Positions 26,325 to 34,998 of a DNA stretch of 64,000 nucleotides are shown one piece after another. The notes below the pieces were generated by a model, which saw only the letters and a program-made list of their open reading frames with translations, was not told where the DNA came from and did no database searches. Position 1 is the stretch's first letter; each line of letters starts with the position of its first letter. Position numbers and translations under genes: made by a program. This DNA comes from DASZHJ01 sp035581425 (GTDB lineage: Bacteria; Pseudomonadota; Alphaproteobacteria; ATCC43930; CGMCC-115725): contig DATJVP010000048.1 in NCBI GenBank assembly GCA_035581425.1, positions 1 through 64,000 on the forward strand, read 5' to 3'.

Positions 26325-27775
26325 GCGAAGGCCGGCGGCGGCACGAAGGCGAAATACTCGCGCTCGAGGAGTCGCGCAAACTCGATGCAATCGCGGTCGC
26401 GATACTGAGGCCCGACGATCTGCACGCCCACCGGCAGGCCTGATTTCGTGAGGCCGATGGGGGCCACCGACGCGGGCAAGTAGCTCACGCAGGAATAGCC
26501 CGCCCAGAAGAGCTGGTCCGTCGTGGGCACGCGCTTGCCGTTGACGAGGATGGTGCGCTCGTGCCGCTCGCCCACATGGTCGTGCGGGAAGGCTGCGGAT
26601 GCCGCGGCGGGGCAGAGCAGCAAGTCGAACTCCTTGAAGAACTCGGCCCATTTGAGCCGCATGCGGTGCCGCTCCTCGTTGAGCCCGAGCCAGTCGCGGT
26701 GCGGCAGCACGTTGGCGCGCACCATCTGCGCATAGTAGCTTCCGTCTTCCGACGCGAGCGTGCGCGCGATCTCCTGATTGCGGCGGAAGACGGTATCGGA
26801 TTGCCGTCCGGAGGTCGCCGCTCGCAGCAGCGCGATGTAGACGTGTTGGCAATGCGTGGTGTCGAAATCCGGCCGTGCGCGGTCGCTCACCTTCGCCTTC
26901 TTTTTCGAGAGAAAATCCACGAGTGCCTGGAGCCGCTCCTGCACGGCATGGTCGACCTCCGAGTTGGGGTCGGTCAGCATCACCGCGACTTTGAACTCGC
27001 GGAGCGTGGTCTTGCGAGGAGCGGCGAGGGCGAGCCGGACGCCCGCACCCTCGATCTCGTCCGGACCTGCCATTGCGGCGAGCCCGATCGCGAGGTCGTC
27101 GGCGCTTCGGCCGAACGGACCGATGACGGAGATGTCGCTCTGCGCGACGCGGCCGGGAAGCGCCTGTCCCCTGGGTGGGCAGATGCCGTAGGTGGGCTTG
27201 TGACCGAACACCCCGCAATAATGCGCGGGATTGCGGATGGAGGCGCCGATGTCGCTGCCGGCCTCGATCCCCGTGAGGCCAGCCGCCAAGGCGGCCGCCG
27301 AGCCCCCGGAGGATCCGCCGGGCGAGAGAGCGACGTCCCAGGGATTGTTGGTGGTACCGTAGATTTCGTTATAGCTCTGCCAATCCGAAAGCAGCAGCGG
27401 CACATTTGTCTTGCCGAAGAGCGTGACGCCCGCAGCCAGCATCCGATCCACCGCGAGAGCGTTCCGCTGCGGCCGATTCTCCTTGAGCTCGGGCATGCCC
27501 CAGGTCGTGGGCATGCCTACGACATCGAAGGATTCCTTGATCGTCATGGGGACACCGTGGAGCGGCCCCCAGACCTCGCCCTTGGCGAGGGCACGGTCTG
27601 CCGCGCGGGCACGCTTCAGCGCGGCGGGGATGTCGGTCGCGATGATGGCGTTGAGCGCGGGATTGTGTCGTTCCACCCGCTTCAGGAAATGCTGCAGCAG
27701 TTCGAGGCAGCCGACCTTCTTGCGCCGGACCGCCCCCGCAAGCTGCTTCGCCGACCAGAAATGAACGTCATCCAT
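26321..27775 (-). CDS. Amidase-signature family hydrolase
   Basis: A 484-residue amidase-signature enzyme. The catalytic triad is visible: K80 ('TIKES'), S155 in the Gly/Ser-rich 'PGGSSGGSAAALAAG' and nucleophile S179 in 'GSDIGASIR'. It hydrolyses an amide to an acid and ammonia; the family covers bacterial amidases and GatA. GatA is unlikely because no gatB/gatC neighbour is present. The AAGGGGGAAAGG ribosome site precedes ATG 27775. It diverges from the macro-domain gene across a 92-nt spacer. Confidence 0.9.
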   Translation of the reverse strand: MDDVHFWSAKQLAGAVRRKKVGCLELLQHFLKRVERHNPALNAIIATDIPAALKRARAADRALAKGEVWGPLHGVPMTIKESFDVVGMPTTWGMPELKENRPQRNALAVDRMLAAGVTLFGKTNVPLLLSDWQSYNEIYGTTNNPWDVALSPGGSSGGSAAALAAGLTGIEAGSDIGASIRNPAHYCGVFGHKPTYGICPPRGQALPGRVAQSDISVIGPFGRSADDLAIGLAAMAGPDEIEGAGVRLALAAPRKTTLREFKVAVMLTDPNSEVDHAVQERLQALVDFLSKKKAKVSDRARPDFDTTHCQHVYIALLRAATSGRQSDTVFRRNQEIARTLASEDGSYYAQMVRANVLPHRDWLGLNEERHRMRLKWAEFFKEFDLLLCPAAASAAFPHDHVGERHERTILVNGKRVPTTDQLFWAGYSCVSYLPASVAPIGLTKSGLPVGVQIVGPQYRDRDCIEFARLLEREYFAFVPPPAFA

Positions 27776-27867
27776 CGCCTTTCCCCCTTCCTTCGCTTAT
27801 TTGTCGCTGCGCGGCATGGTAGCCTCGGAGATCGCCCCGCGTAATAGCTATCGGCGAGGACCCGCCC

Positions 27868-28389
27868 ATGAGCGCAACCGCGCCCGACCCGCGCATCGAG
27901 CTGCGGCTCGGCGATATCACGACGCTCGCCGTCGACGCCATCGTCAATGCCGCGAACTCCGCGCTCGCCGCAGGCGGAGGCGTCTGCGGTGCGATCCACC
28001 ACGCGGCGGGGCCCGAGCTGGAGCAGGAATGCGAGACGGTCGGGTTCTGCCCGACCGGCGAGGCACGCCTCACGCGCGGCTATCGACTGCCCGCGCGATA
28101 CGTCATTCACGCGGTCGGGCCAATATGGCAAGGCGGGGGCGGGAACGAGGACGGCCTGCTCGCCTCCTGCTACCGCAATTCGCTGGCACTCGCCGTCGAG
28201 CACGGTATCCGCAGCATCGCCTTCCCCGCGATCTCCACAGGGATTTTCGGGTTTCCGGGAGAGCGCGCCGCAGGAATCGCGGTGGCGGAAGCGAAGCAAT
28301 TTCTCGCCCGCGGTGCGGCGATCGATCGCATCATCTTCTGCTGCTTCGGTGCGGAGTCCCTCACCCACTACCAGCGGGCGCTCGGCTGA
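27868..28389 (+). CDS. Macro-domain protein (ADP-ribose-binding, YmdB-like)
   Basis: A 173-residue single macro domain. Ligand-binding features are 'GDITTL' (15-20), 'AIVNAANS' with N27 and N30, the glycine loop 'GGGVCGAIH' (36-44) and the second loop 'AISTGIFGFP'. YmdB/MacroD relatives hydrolyse O-acetyl-ADP-ribose or mono-ADP-ribosyl-protein, using an Asp in GGGVDGAIH. Here that position is Cys40, so the catalytic mechanism or activity may differ. GAGGA precedes ATG 27868. The DUF4169 gene converges immediately after it. Confidence 0.92.
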   Translation: MSATAPDPRIELRLGDITTLAVDAIVNAANSALAAGGGVCGAIHHAAGPELEQECETVGFCPTGEARLTRGYRLPARYVIHAVGPIWQGGGGNEDGLLASCYRNSLALAVEHGIRSIAFPAISTGIFGFPGERAAGIAVAEAKQFLARGAAIDRIIFCCFGAESLTHYQRALG

Positions 28390-28390
28390 A

Positions 28391-28564
28391 CTAGTCGAGG
28401 CGCTTGTCGTCGAGATCCTTCGCGGTCTTTTTCGTCGCGCGCTCGTCCCGTAGGCGCTCGGTCTTGCTGCGACCGTGGCGGACGCGGTTCTCGCGCGCCT
28501 TCTGCTCGCTCGCGTCGCGCTCACGCCGCTTGCGGATCCGCTTCAGATTGACGATCTCGCCCAT
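28391..28564 (-). CDS. DUF4169 family small basic protein, 57 aa
   Basis: A short highly charged helical protein (MGEIVNLKRIRKRR...; positions 28564 to 28391) matching DUF4169: an N-terminal 'EIVNLKRIRKRRERD' followed by 'RVRHGRSKTERLRDE'. Function unknown. In many alphaproteobacteria DUF4169 is encoded next to a ribbon-helix-helix protein and fumarase. Here the RHH gene (31888-32121) is on the same strand but separated by the AsmA gene on the other strand. It ends 1 nt after the macro-domain stop. Confidence 0.82.
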   Translation of the reverse strand: MGEIVNLKRIRKRRERDASEQKARENRVRHGRSKTERLRDERATKKTAKDLDDKRLD

Positions 28565-28664
28565 ACGCTTCCGGCTCCCCGGTTCCGCCCCCGAAATGCC
28601 ATAATACCTCAGGTAAATGTGCCCCGCGCGGATCGGATCGAGCCGGGGCTACCGGGGAGAGAGT

Positions 28665-31600
28665 GTGCGCAAGGCCGCGGTCGCAATCTTAATCCTCATC
28701 GTCGTCGCGTTGGCGGGGCTCTATCTCGCGCCGAGGTTCTACGATTTCGACCGCTATCGCCCGCTGGTGGCGGAATGGGCGTCGAAGACGCTCGGTCGCC
28801 CCGTCACCATCGCCGGCAAAATGAGCCTGGAGCTGCTGCCGAGCCCGCACGTCGCCTTGAGCGACGTCCGCATCGCCAATCCGCCAGGCGCGGGCGCGCC
28901 TGAGCTCGCGCGCATTCGCGAGGTCTCGGCGGCGCTGTCGTTCTGGCCGCTGCTTTCGGGGCGGATCGAGGTGACGAGCGCGCGGCTCGTCCGGCCGCAG
29001 CTCGTGCTCGACCGCCCGATCGCGGAATTGCCAAAGGCCCCGGCCGCCGCCGGTGGGCGTCAGGCTGCGGGTGCCGGCGACGCTGCGACCGCCTCGGTCG
29101 AGCGTCGCATCCGCATTGCACGCCTCAGCGTCGAGGACGGGACGCTCGCATTTCGGATCGGCGATCGCGCCGAGACCCTCGAGCGCATTCAGCTCTCCAT
29201 CACCGGCGACGCCATGACGACGCCGCTCCACGTCGAGGGCAAGCTTCTCCGCGCGGGACTTCCCGTGACGATCTCGCTCGACCTCGGCAGGCTCGGCAGC
29301 GCCGAAGTGCCGATATCCCTCGTCGTCGGCGCGCAGGGGATCGGCAGTCTCGACGCCTCCGGCACCGTCGCTCTGGGCGCGAATGGGCCGGGCTTCGCGG
29401 GCAAACTCACGGTCAAAGGCGAGGATTTCGGCGCGCTCGCCGCGCGGGCGGAGCTGGGCGCGCTGCCGCCGATGCTCGCGAAGCCCTATCGCTTCGGCGC
29501 CGATCTCGCGGCGAGCGCCTCCGGCGTAACGCTCGACCGCCTCGTCCTCGATCTCGGCGAGATCCATGGCACCGGAAGCCTCAGCGCCGCACCCGGCGAC
29601 CCGCCCGCGGTGTCGCTCAAGCTCGCGGTCAACAGCTTCGATCTCGATCGTTATCTCGCGGAGCGGAAGCCGCAAGCAGCCCCGGGCGCCCCTCCTGCCG
29701 CCTCGGCAGGGGCGGGCGCGTCATCCGCGCCGCAGGAGCCGCTGCGCTTCGATCTGCCTTCGGGCATCGCTGCGACGGTCGATCTCGGGGTCGATGCGGT
29801 GGTCTGGAGGCAGGGCGTGATCCGCCGGGTCCATGCGACGGCGACACTCGCCGGGGGCAAGCTCGCGGTTACGCATGCTGGAGCCTTGTTGCCCGGCGGC
29901 TCGGACGTGGAGCTGAGCGGCGAGCTCGATACGGTCGGAAGCCTTCCCCGTTTCTCCGGCAGCCTCGACGCGAGCGCCGACAACCTCCGCGATCTCCTGC
30001 GCTGGATGGGCGTCGCGGTGGAAGGCGTGCCGCAGGACCGGCTGCGCCGCGCGACCTTGCAAAGCCGCCTGGAACTCGACGGAGCCGTCTTGGAGATTCG
30101 CTCTATCGATCTCGGCGTCGATGCAGCGCGCCTCTCCGGCGCAGCGACCGTGGCGCTGCGCGAACGGCTGGCCCTTGGCGCAAGGTTCACGATCGATCAG
30201 CTCAATCTCGATGCCTATCTCGCGGAGGAGCGCGCCCCCGCCGCCGCGGGCGCCTCTGCACCCGGTGCGCCCTCCGCGCCCGCACCCGTTCGCATCACGG
30301 TTCCCGGCGCCGCCGCAAGCGCGCTCGCCTCCATCGATGCCAATCTCGACATCGCGATCGCCGCGCTGATCTGGCGCGGGCAGCCGATCCGCGAGATACA
30401 CTTCACGGGCACATTGCAGAATCGCGATCTCACGCTCCGCGAGCTCAGCGTCGGCGATCTCGGCGGCGCCCGCGGCAAGCTCACCGGCTTCGTCCAGGGT
30501 CTGGACGGCGATGCGCCGAAGGCCCAGGCCGCCTTCGACATGCGCGGCCCCGAGCTGAGCCGAGTGCTGCGCCTTCTTGCTCCCAGGATCGCGAGCGCGG
30601 AGGCCTTCGGCGAGTTCTCGCTCGCGGGGGATGTCGTGCGTGAGGGCGGACGGCTCAGCCTCGACGCCGAGGTGGATGCGCTCGGCGGCAAGCTACATGC
30701 GACAGGCGACGCACCCACTCCAGATACCTGGACGGTCATGGTCAGCCTCGATCATCCGAGCTTCAATCGGCTGGCGCGGCTCGCGAGCCCCAACTATCGG
30801 CCCGCGGGCGGCGAACTCGGCGCGATCAAGCTCCGCGGCGCGCTCGACTGGTCGCCGGGAGCGTTCGCCGTCCGCGACCTCAAGCTTGCGATCGACACGA
30901 TGACGCTGGGCGGCGATTTCCGCCTGGCGCTTGGGGACCGGCCGATGCTGCGGGCCAATCTCACATTGGGCGATCTCGCTCTCGACCGCTTCCTACCCAC
31001 GCGCCAGACCGCATCGCTCGATCCGCAACTCAGACCGGGCGTGATGCTCGCGCAAGCCGGGCCGCCCAATGCGCCGCCTCCGACGCGCTGGTCGCGCACA
31101 CCCATCGACCTGGGCTTCCTTCAGACTCTGGATGCCGAGGTAAAGCTCGGGGGTAGCGGCCTCTCCTGGGCGAGCTGGAAGATCGGCGAGCCCAAGGCGC
31201 AGCTCGCGCTCGGCAATGGCGTGCTCCAGGTGACGGCGCTCTCGGGACGGCTCTTCGGCGGTATCCTCGCCGCGACCGGCCGCGTCGATGCGGCGGCCGA
31301 GCCCAAGCTCGATTTCAAGGCGTCGCTCACCGGCGCCGATCTCCGTCAGGCCCTCGCTGCCGCAGGTACCGGCCGCATCGACGGAGCCTTTGACGTCGAC
31401 GCATCGCTCGCGACTTCCGGGACGAGTGCGTTCGACCTCATCTCTCGTCTCGGCGGCAAGGTCGCTTTGCATGGGCACGACGGCACCATCAACGGCATCA
31501 ATCTCCCCGCGATCGACCAACAGATCGCGCAATCCAAGGGCATCGGCGACCTCGCGACGCTGCTTCGCGCGGCAACCAGCGGCTCGACCCCCTTCTCGCG

Positions 31601-31916
31601 CCTCGATGGCAACTTCGCCGTGACCGACGGCGTCGCTCGCAGCAACGACCTGCGCCTCGTCGCCGAGGGCGGGGAGGGCGCCGGTACCGCGGAGATCGAT
31701 CTTCCGGGCTGGACGCTCCAGAGCCGCACGGAATTCCGCCTCGCGGGCCTCGAGGGCGTGCCGCCCCTCGGTGTCGTGCTCAGGGGCGCGCTCGACCGGC
31801 CGGACCTATCAATCGACTTCGCTGCACTCGCCAAGGCACTCGTCAGCAACGGCGAGGGCGGCGGCGTGGGGAAGCCCAAGGATATTCTCAAGGACCTGTT
31901 GAAGCGCGTGAAGTGA
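28665..31916 (+). CDS. AsmA family protein
   Basis: A 1083-residue envelope protein. An N-terminal membrane anchor at about 4-22 ('AVAILILIVVALAGLYLAP') is followed by the AsmA domain ('DFDRYRPLVAEWASKTLGRPVTI' in parts, 'LELLPSPHVALSDVRIANPP') and long repeating beta-strand segments; the C-terminal AsmA_2 domain contains 'FDVDASLATSG' and 'DGTINGINLPAID'. AsmA-like proteins are bridge-shaped and proposed to move phospholipids between inner and outer membranes. GTG 28665 follows GGGGAGAGA; the earlier ATG gives a non-conserved tail. The C-terminus overlaps the convergent RHH gene by 29 nt. Confidence 0.9.
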   Translation: MRKAAVAILILIVVALAGLYLAPRFYDFDRYRPLVAEWASKTLGRPVTIAGKMSLELLPSPHVALSDVRIANPPGAGAPELARIREVSAALSFWPLLSGRIEVTSARLVRPQLVLDRPIAELPKAPAAAGGRQAAGAGDAATASVERRIRIARLSVEDGTLAFRIGDRAETLERIQLSITGDAMTTPLHVEGKLLRAGLPVTISLDLGRLGSAEVPISLVVGAQGIGSLDASGTVALGANGPGFAGKLTVKGEDFGALAARAELGALPPMLAKPYRFGADLAASASGVTLDRLVLDLGEIHGTGSLSAAPGDPPAVSLKLAVNSFDLDRYLAERKPQAAPGAPPAASAGAGASSAPQEPLRFDLPSGIAATVDLGVDAVVWRQGVIRRVHATATLAGGKLAVTHAGALLPGGSDVELSGELDTVGSLPRFSGSLDASADNLRDLLRWMGVAVEGVPQDRLRRATLQSRLELDGAVLEIRSIDLGVDAARLSGAATVALRERLALGARFTIDQLNLDAYLAEERAPAAAGASAPGAPSAPAPVRITVPGAAASALASIDANLDIAIAALIWRGQPIREIHFTGTLQNRDLTLRELSVGDLGGARGKLTGFVQGLDGDAPKAQAAFDMRGPELSRVLRLLAPRIASAEAFGEFSLAGDVVREGGRLSLDAEVDALGGKLHATGDAPTPDTWTVMVSLDHPSFNRLARLASPNYRPAGGELGAIKLRGALDWSPGAFAVRDLKLAIDTMTLGGDFRLALGDRPMLRANLTLGDLALDRFLPTRQTASLDPQLRPGVMLAQAGPPNAPPPTRWSRTPIDLGFLQTLDAEVKLGGSGLSWASWKIGEPKAQLALGNGVLQVTALSGRLFGGILAATGRVDAAAEPKLDFKASLTGADLRQALAAAGTGRIDGAFDVDASLATSGTSAFDLISRLGGKVALHGHDGTINGINLPAIDQQIAQSKGIGDLATLLRAATSGSTPFSRLDGNFAVTDGVARSNDLRLVAEGGEGAGTAEIDLPGWTLQSRTEFRLAGLEGVPPLGVVLRGALDRPDLSIDFAALAKALVSNGEGGGVGKPKDILKDLLKRVK

Positions 31917-32121
31917 GCTCGCCGCTGCGGTAGGCCTCGAGCACGAAGACGCGGAGCGCGCTCGAGAGATTGCCCCGCCGCCCCGCATCGACGGATGCTA
32001 CCAGACGGTTGAGTGACACGCCGCGCCCCCGTGCGATCTCCCGGAGCGCCGACCAGAACTCCGCCTCGAGCGAGAGGCTCGTCGCGTGGCCCTCGATCAG
32101 CACCGAGCGTTTCTTGATCAT
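31888..32121 (-). CDS. Ribbon-helix-helix domain protein, 77 aa
   Basis: A small protein with a ribbon-helix-helix fold of the alphaproteobacterial type: strand 'KKRSVLIEGHATSLSLEAEF', helix 'FWSALREIARGRG', turn and second helix 'SLNRLVASVDAG', C-terminal 'NLSSALRVFVLEAYR'. RHH dimers bind DNA through the N-terminal strand, so a transcriptional role is likely. The family usually sits beside DUF4169 and fumarase. It overlaps the 3' end of the AsmA gene by 29 nt. Confidence 0.85.
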   Translation of the reverse strand: MIKKRSVLIEGHATSLSLEAEFWSALREIARGRGVSLNRLVASVDAGRRGNLSSALRVFVLEAYRSGELTSRASTGP

Positions 32122-32156
32122 GCCGGCGCCACGACGGCGAGCGGCCGACCAGCCGC

Positions 32157-33983
32157 CTAGGCGGCCTTCGGCTTCTCCACGCGCACGCCACCGCCCTCCA
32201 ACAGCATCACCTTGTTGAGGAGTTTGACGAGCGCGTAGACGGACTCGATCGCGGGTGCCGGCGTATCCGTGAGGCGCGCCATCTCGAGGATCGAGCCGAT
32301 GAGCGCCTCCGTCTCGAGCGAGCGCCCGGCCTCGACATCCTGCAGCATCGAGGTCTTGTGCGCGCCCACGGCTTCGGCGCCAGCGATGCGCTTTTCGATG
32401 CTGACACGGAAGGTGACGCCGAGCTTCTTCGCGATGGTCTCGGCCTCTTCCATCATCCGCGCGGCGAGGTGGCGCGTCTCCGGGAACTGGCAGATGTCGA
32501 CGAGGGTCGCGTGCGTGAGCGCGCTGATGGGATTGAACGAGAGGTTGCCCCAGGCCTTGAGCCAGATCTCCGAGCGGATGTCCTTGAGGACGCGCGACTT
32601 CAGTCCGGCCTTCACGAGCACGTCGTGGAGGCGCTTCACGCGCTCGGTCTCTTTGCCGTCGAGCTCGCCGATGGGGAAGCGGTCGCCCTCGACGTGATGG
32701 ATGACGCCGGGTGCCGTGACCGCCGCCGCGGGATAGACGACGCAGCCGAGGATGCGACCGGCATCGATCCGCTTCGTAAGGATGCCTGTGGGATCGAGGC
32801 TCTCGAGCTTCTTGTTGTCATACTTGCCGCCGAGGCGTTGGAAGTACCACCAGGGGAGGCCGTTCTGCACGGTCATCACCATGGTCTCGGGGCCGAGCAG
32901 GTGGTCGATGTCCTTGACCACCTGGTCGAGGTAATGCGCCTTCACCGCGAGGATCACGAGATCCTGCTTGCCGGCGTCCGCAGCCTTCTCGACCGCCTTC
33001 ACCTTTGCGGTCTCGACCTTACCGTCGTGCCATTCGAGCGTGAGTCCCTTCGCTTTGATCGCCGCGAGATGGACCCCCATGTCGATGACGGTCACCTCGT
33101 TCCCCGCGAGTGCGAGACGCGCGGCAACGAGGCCGCCGATGGCACCCGCGCCCACCACGCAGACTTTGATTGGCGCCGGCTCCTCTTCGAGGAGATAGGG
33201 GCTCGGCAGCACTTGGTTGAAGGGATTGCTGAGACGGCCGACGCCGTCGATCGCGATCTCGATGACGTTCTCGGCATCGCCCATCACGCCCGCGCCCAAG
33301 GAGGTACCGCAGGCGATGACGTCGCCGGGCATCAGGGTCATGTCGCGAGAGATCAAGCTCACGAGCTTCGCGGGCGGGAAGAACATGTCCGCGACCGGAT
33401 AGTTCTGGCGCTCTTTGCCGTTGAGGATGGTGCGCACATTCAGCTGCAGGGGGTCGAGGCCCGTCACGATCACCGGCCCCATGACGCCGAAGGTGTCGAA
33501 GCTCTTGGCGCGCACCCACTGGTCGAAGGTCGGGTTCTTCTTGAGGAGATCGACCGCGGTCACGTCGTTGACGCAGGTGTAGCCGAAAATGTAATTGGGC
33601 GCCTCGGCCTCGCTCACCATCGAGCACTTCTTGCCGATGACGACGCCGAGCTCGCCCTCATAGATGATGCGGCCACTGTAGGATTTGGGTCGCAGGATCG
33701 GCAGGCCCGGAGGGTGATAAGCGCTCGGCGCCTTGAGGAAATAGAGCGGCTCTTCCGGCACCAGGAAGCCGTTCTTGGCGGCGAGTTGGTGAAAGTTGTT
33801 CCAGAGGCAAATCATCTTGGAGGGATCGGTCGGCGTGAGTACACGCACCTCCGCGAGCTTCACGCTCTCGCCGGTGGGCCTTGCGCCCCCGAACATTTCT
33901 CCGGAATGAACCGCGATCTCGCCGCCCTCGAGCGTGCCGAATCCGACGCGCCCGTTGCGCTCATACCGCACCCATTGCGTCAT
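32157..33983 (-). CDS. Fused fumarylacetoacetate hydrolase-family / ketopantoate reductase-family protein
   Basis: A single 608-residue protein holding two enzymes. Residues about 1-258 are an FAH-fold domain with metal ligands in 'YEGELGVVIGKK' (E109, E111) and 'VNDVTAVDL' (D140). Residues about 272-608 are an ApbA/PanE-type reductase with a Rossmann loop 'GAGAIGGLVAARL' (278-290), 'ILAVKAHYLDQV' and the catalytic C-domain 'KAWGNLSFNPIS'. There is no stop or frame change across the linker at about 258-272. GGGAGGAGA precedes ATG 33983. The separate families hydrolyse or decarboxylate 2-oxo acids and reduce ketopantoate; the fusion suggests consecutive steps on a 2-keto acid, substrate unknown. 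Confidence 0.88.
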   Translation of the reverse strand: MTQWVRYERNGRVGFGTLEGGEIAVHSGEMFGGARPTGESVKLAEVRVLTPTDPSKMICLWNNFHQLAAKNGFLVPEEPLYFLKAPSAYHPPGLPILRPKSYSGRIIYEGELGVVIGKKCSMVSEAEAPNYIFGYTCVNDVTAVDLLKKNPTFDQWVRAKSFDTFGVMGPVIVTGLDPLQLNVRTILNGKERQNYPVADMFFPPAKLVSLISRDMTLMPGDVIACGTSLGAGVMGDAENVIEIAIDGVGRLSNPFNQVLPSPYLLEEEPAPIKVCVVGAGAIGGLVAARLALAGNEVTVIDMGVHLAAIKAKGLTLEWHDGKVETAKVKAVEKAADAGKQDLVILAVKAHYLDQVVKDIDHLLGPETMVMTVQNGLPWWYFQRLGGKYDNKKLESLDPTGILTKRIDAGRILGCVVYPAAAVTAPGVIHHVEGDRFPIGELDGKETERVKRLHDVLVKAGLKSRVLKDIRSEIWLKAWGNLSFNPISALTHATLVDICQFPETRHLAARMMEEAETIAKKLGVTFRVSIEKRIAGAEAVGAHKTSMLQDVEAGRSLETEALIGSILEMARLTDTPAPAIESVYALVKLLNKVMLLEGGGVRVEKPKAA

Positions 33984-34129
33984 CGTTCTCTCCTCCCTTG
34001 GTCGGCTTTTTGCGGCGGTGCCGGGGGCCCGCTCCGTTGCAGGGAAGGTGCCGGATGGCCTGCCCTTGGGCAAGGCCGAAACCGGCTCCAATTTTCTGCG
34101 ATCGATGCTCTACGAGTGACCGCTGACGA

Positions 34130-34405
34130 TCACGAAGCCTGAGGCCGTGCGCGCGAGGCCGCGGCGCCTCTTAGTGTCCGCGGTCGGCGGGTAGGTCGCC
34201 ACCAGATCCGGGCAACCGTGGCCAGGATAGCGGCACCCGCGATCGCAAGGCTGCACTCGAAATAGAAGCCGGCGGTCGTCGACACTGCCGTCCGCGCATG
34301 CGCGCGGACGAGGACCGCAACGACGCAGACGTCGAGCGCGAATAGCGTGAACAGCACGCGCATCGCAAGCGGAATTCGTTCCTGCTGCATGCTCATGCCG
34401 TTCAC
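34130..34405 (-). CDS. Small membrane protein, 91 aa (hypothetical)
   Basis: Two predicted membrane helices ('AMRVLFTLFALDVCVVAVLV', about 14-33, and 'FECSLAIAGAAILATVARIWW' in part, about 48-67) and a basic, Arg-rich C-terminal tail. I do not recognise a family. The start is uncertain (GTG 34405 or ATG 34396), with no strong ribosome site for either. It lies between the ECF-module sensor gene and the FAH-reductase fusion on the same strand. It may be a real small inner-membrane protein; confidence is limited. Confidence 0.45.
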   Translation of the reverse strand: MNGMSMQQERIPLAMRVLFTLFALDVCVVAVLVRAHARTAVSTTAGFYFECSLAIAGAAILATVARIWWRPTRRPRTLRGAAASRARPQAS

Positions 34406-34447
34406 GCCCGAGAAAGGTGCTGCCGGATTCCAGACGCAGTGCGCCCG

Positions 34448-34463
34448 TGCCCCCTAAGGAGGG
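34448..34463. terminator. CCCCCT/AGGGGG hairpin downstream of the ECF module
   Basis: A 6-bp G/C stem with a 4-nt loop lies 50 nt past the stop of the periplasmic sensor gene. It may act as a terminator for the sigma/anti-sigma/sensor operon; no clear T-run follows on the minus strand. Confidence 0.35.
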
Positions 34464-34512
34464 GGTCAGTTGGGGAGACTACACCTAAAGGGACAGGGTG
34501 GCTAGATCGCGA

Positions 34513-34998
34513 TCAAGGCTGGACACGCCGGAGCATGCGATTGGCGAACATTTCCTGCCGGCGTTGGGCGAACTCCACGAAGCGCCTGCGCTGCTCGGGA
34601 CTGAGCGTCGCGAGGAAGGGCAGGAGCGCGTCGTTGAGGGCGATCATGAAATCACGGCGCTTGTCGGAGATCTGCCCGATGAGGGTCGCGATCTTTGCGC
34701 GGTCCGGATCGGGCTTCGAGAGCTCGTCCATGAGCTGGGCCTCTAGCGGCGCGATCGCCTCGCGCATTGCCTGGGCATTGGTCCGGAAGGCCTGCAGGAA
34801 GGTGCGGAAGGACGTGCGCTGATCAGCGCCGAGGTTGAGCTCGCGTCCCATGACCTGCGCCGGCCCATGTGGCGTCAGGTATCTATAGTAGAGGAAGCCG
34901 CCGAGTACGCAGAGGTTGAGGGCGAGGGAAACCGCGAGGACTGCTTTCCAGATCCAGCCGCACCGGCGCCGCGGCGTGCTCTCCGCCGCGGCGGTCAC
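34513..34998 (-). CDS. Periplasmic heavy-metal sensor-like protein (CnrX/CpxP-like)
   Basis: A 161-residue protein with one N-terminal membrane anchor (about 15-37, 'WKAVLAVSLALNLCVLGGFL') and a periplasmic helical hairpin resembling the CnrX/ZraP/Spy group: 'LGADQRTSFRTFLQAFRT', 'LSKPDPDRAKIATLIGQIS' and the family-typical 'LSPEQRRRFVEFAQRR'. Such proteins sense metals or envelope damage and act on an anti-sigma partner. Its ATG overlaps the anti-sigma stop as ATGA, so the two are coupled. Metal specificity is not evident; few His/Cys residues are present, so envelope stress is as likely as metal. Confidence 0.8.
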   Translation of the reverse strand: MTAAAESTPRRRCGWIWKAVLAVSLALNLCVLGGFLYYRYLTPHGPAQVMGRELNLGADQRTSFRTFLQAFRTNAQAMREAIAPLEAQLMDELSKPDPDRAKIATLIGQISDKRRDFMIALNDALLPFLATLSPEQRRRFVEFAQRRQEMFANRMLRRVQP

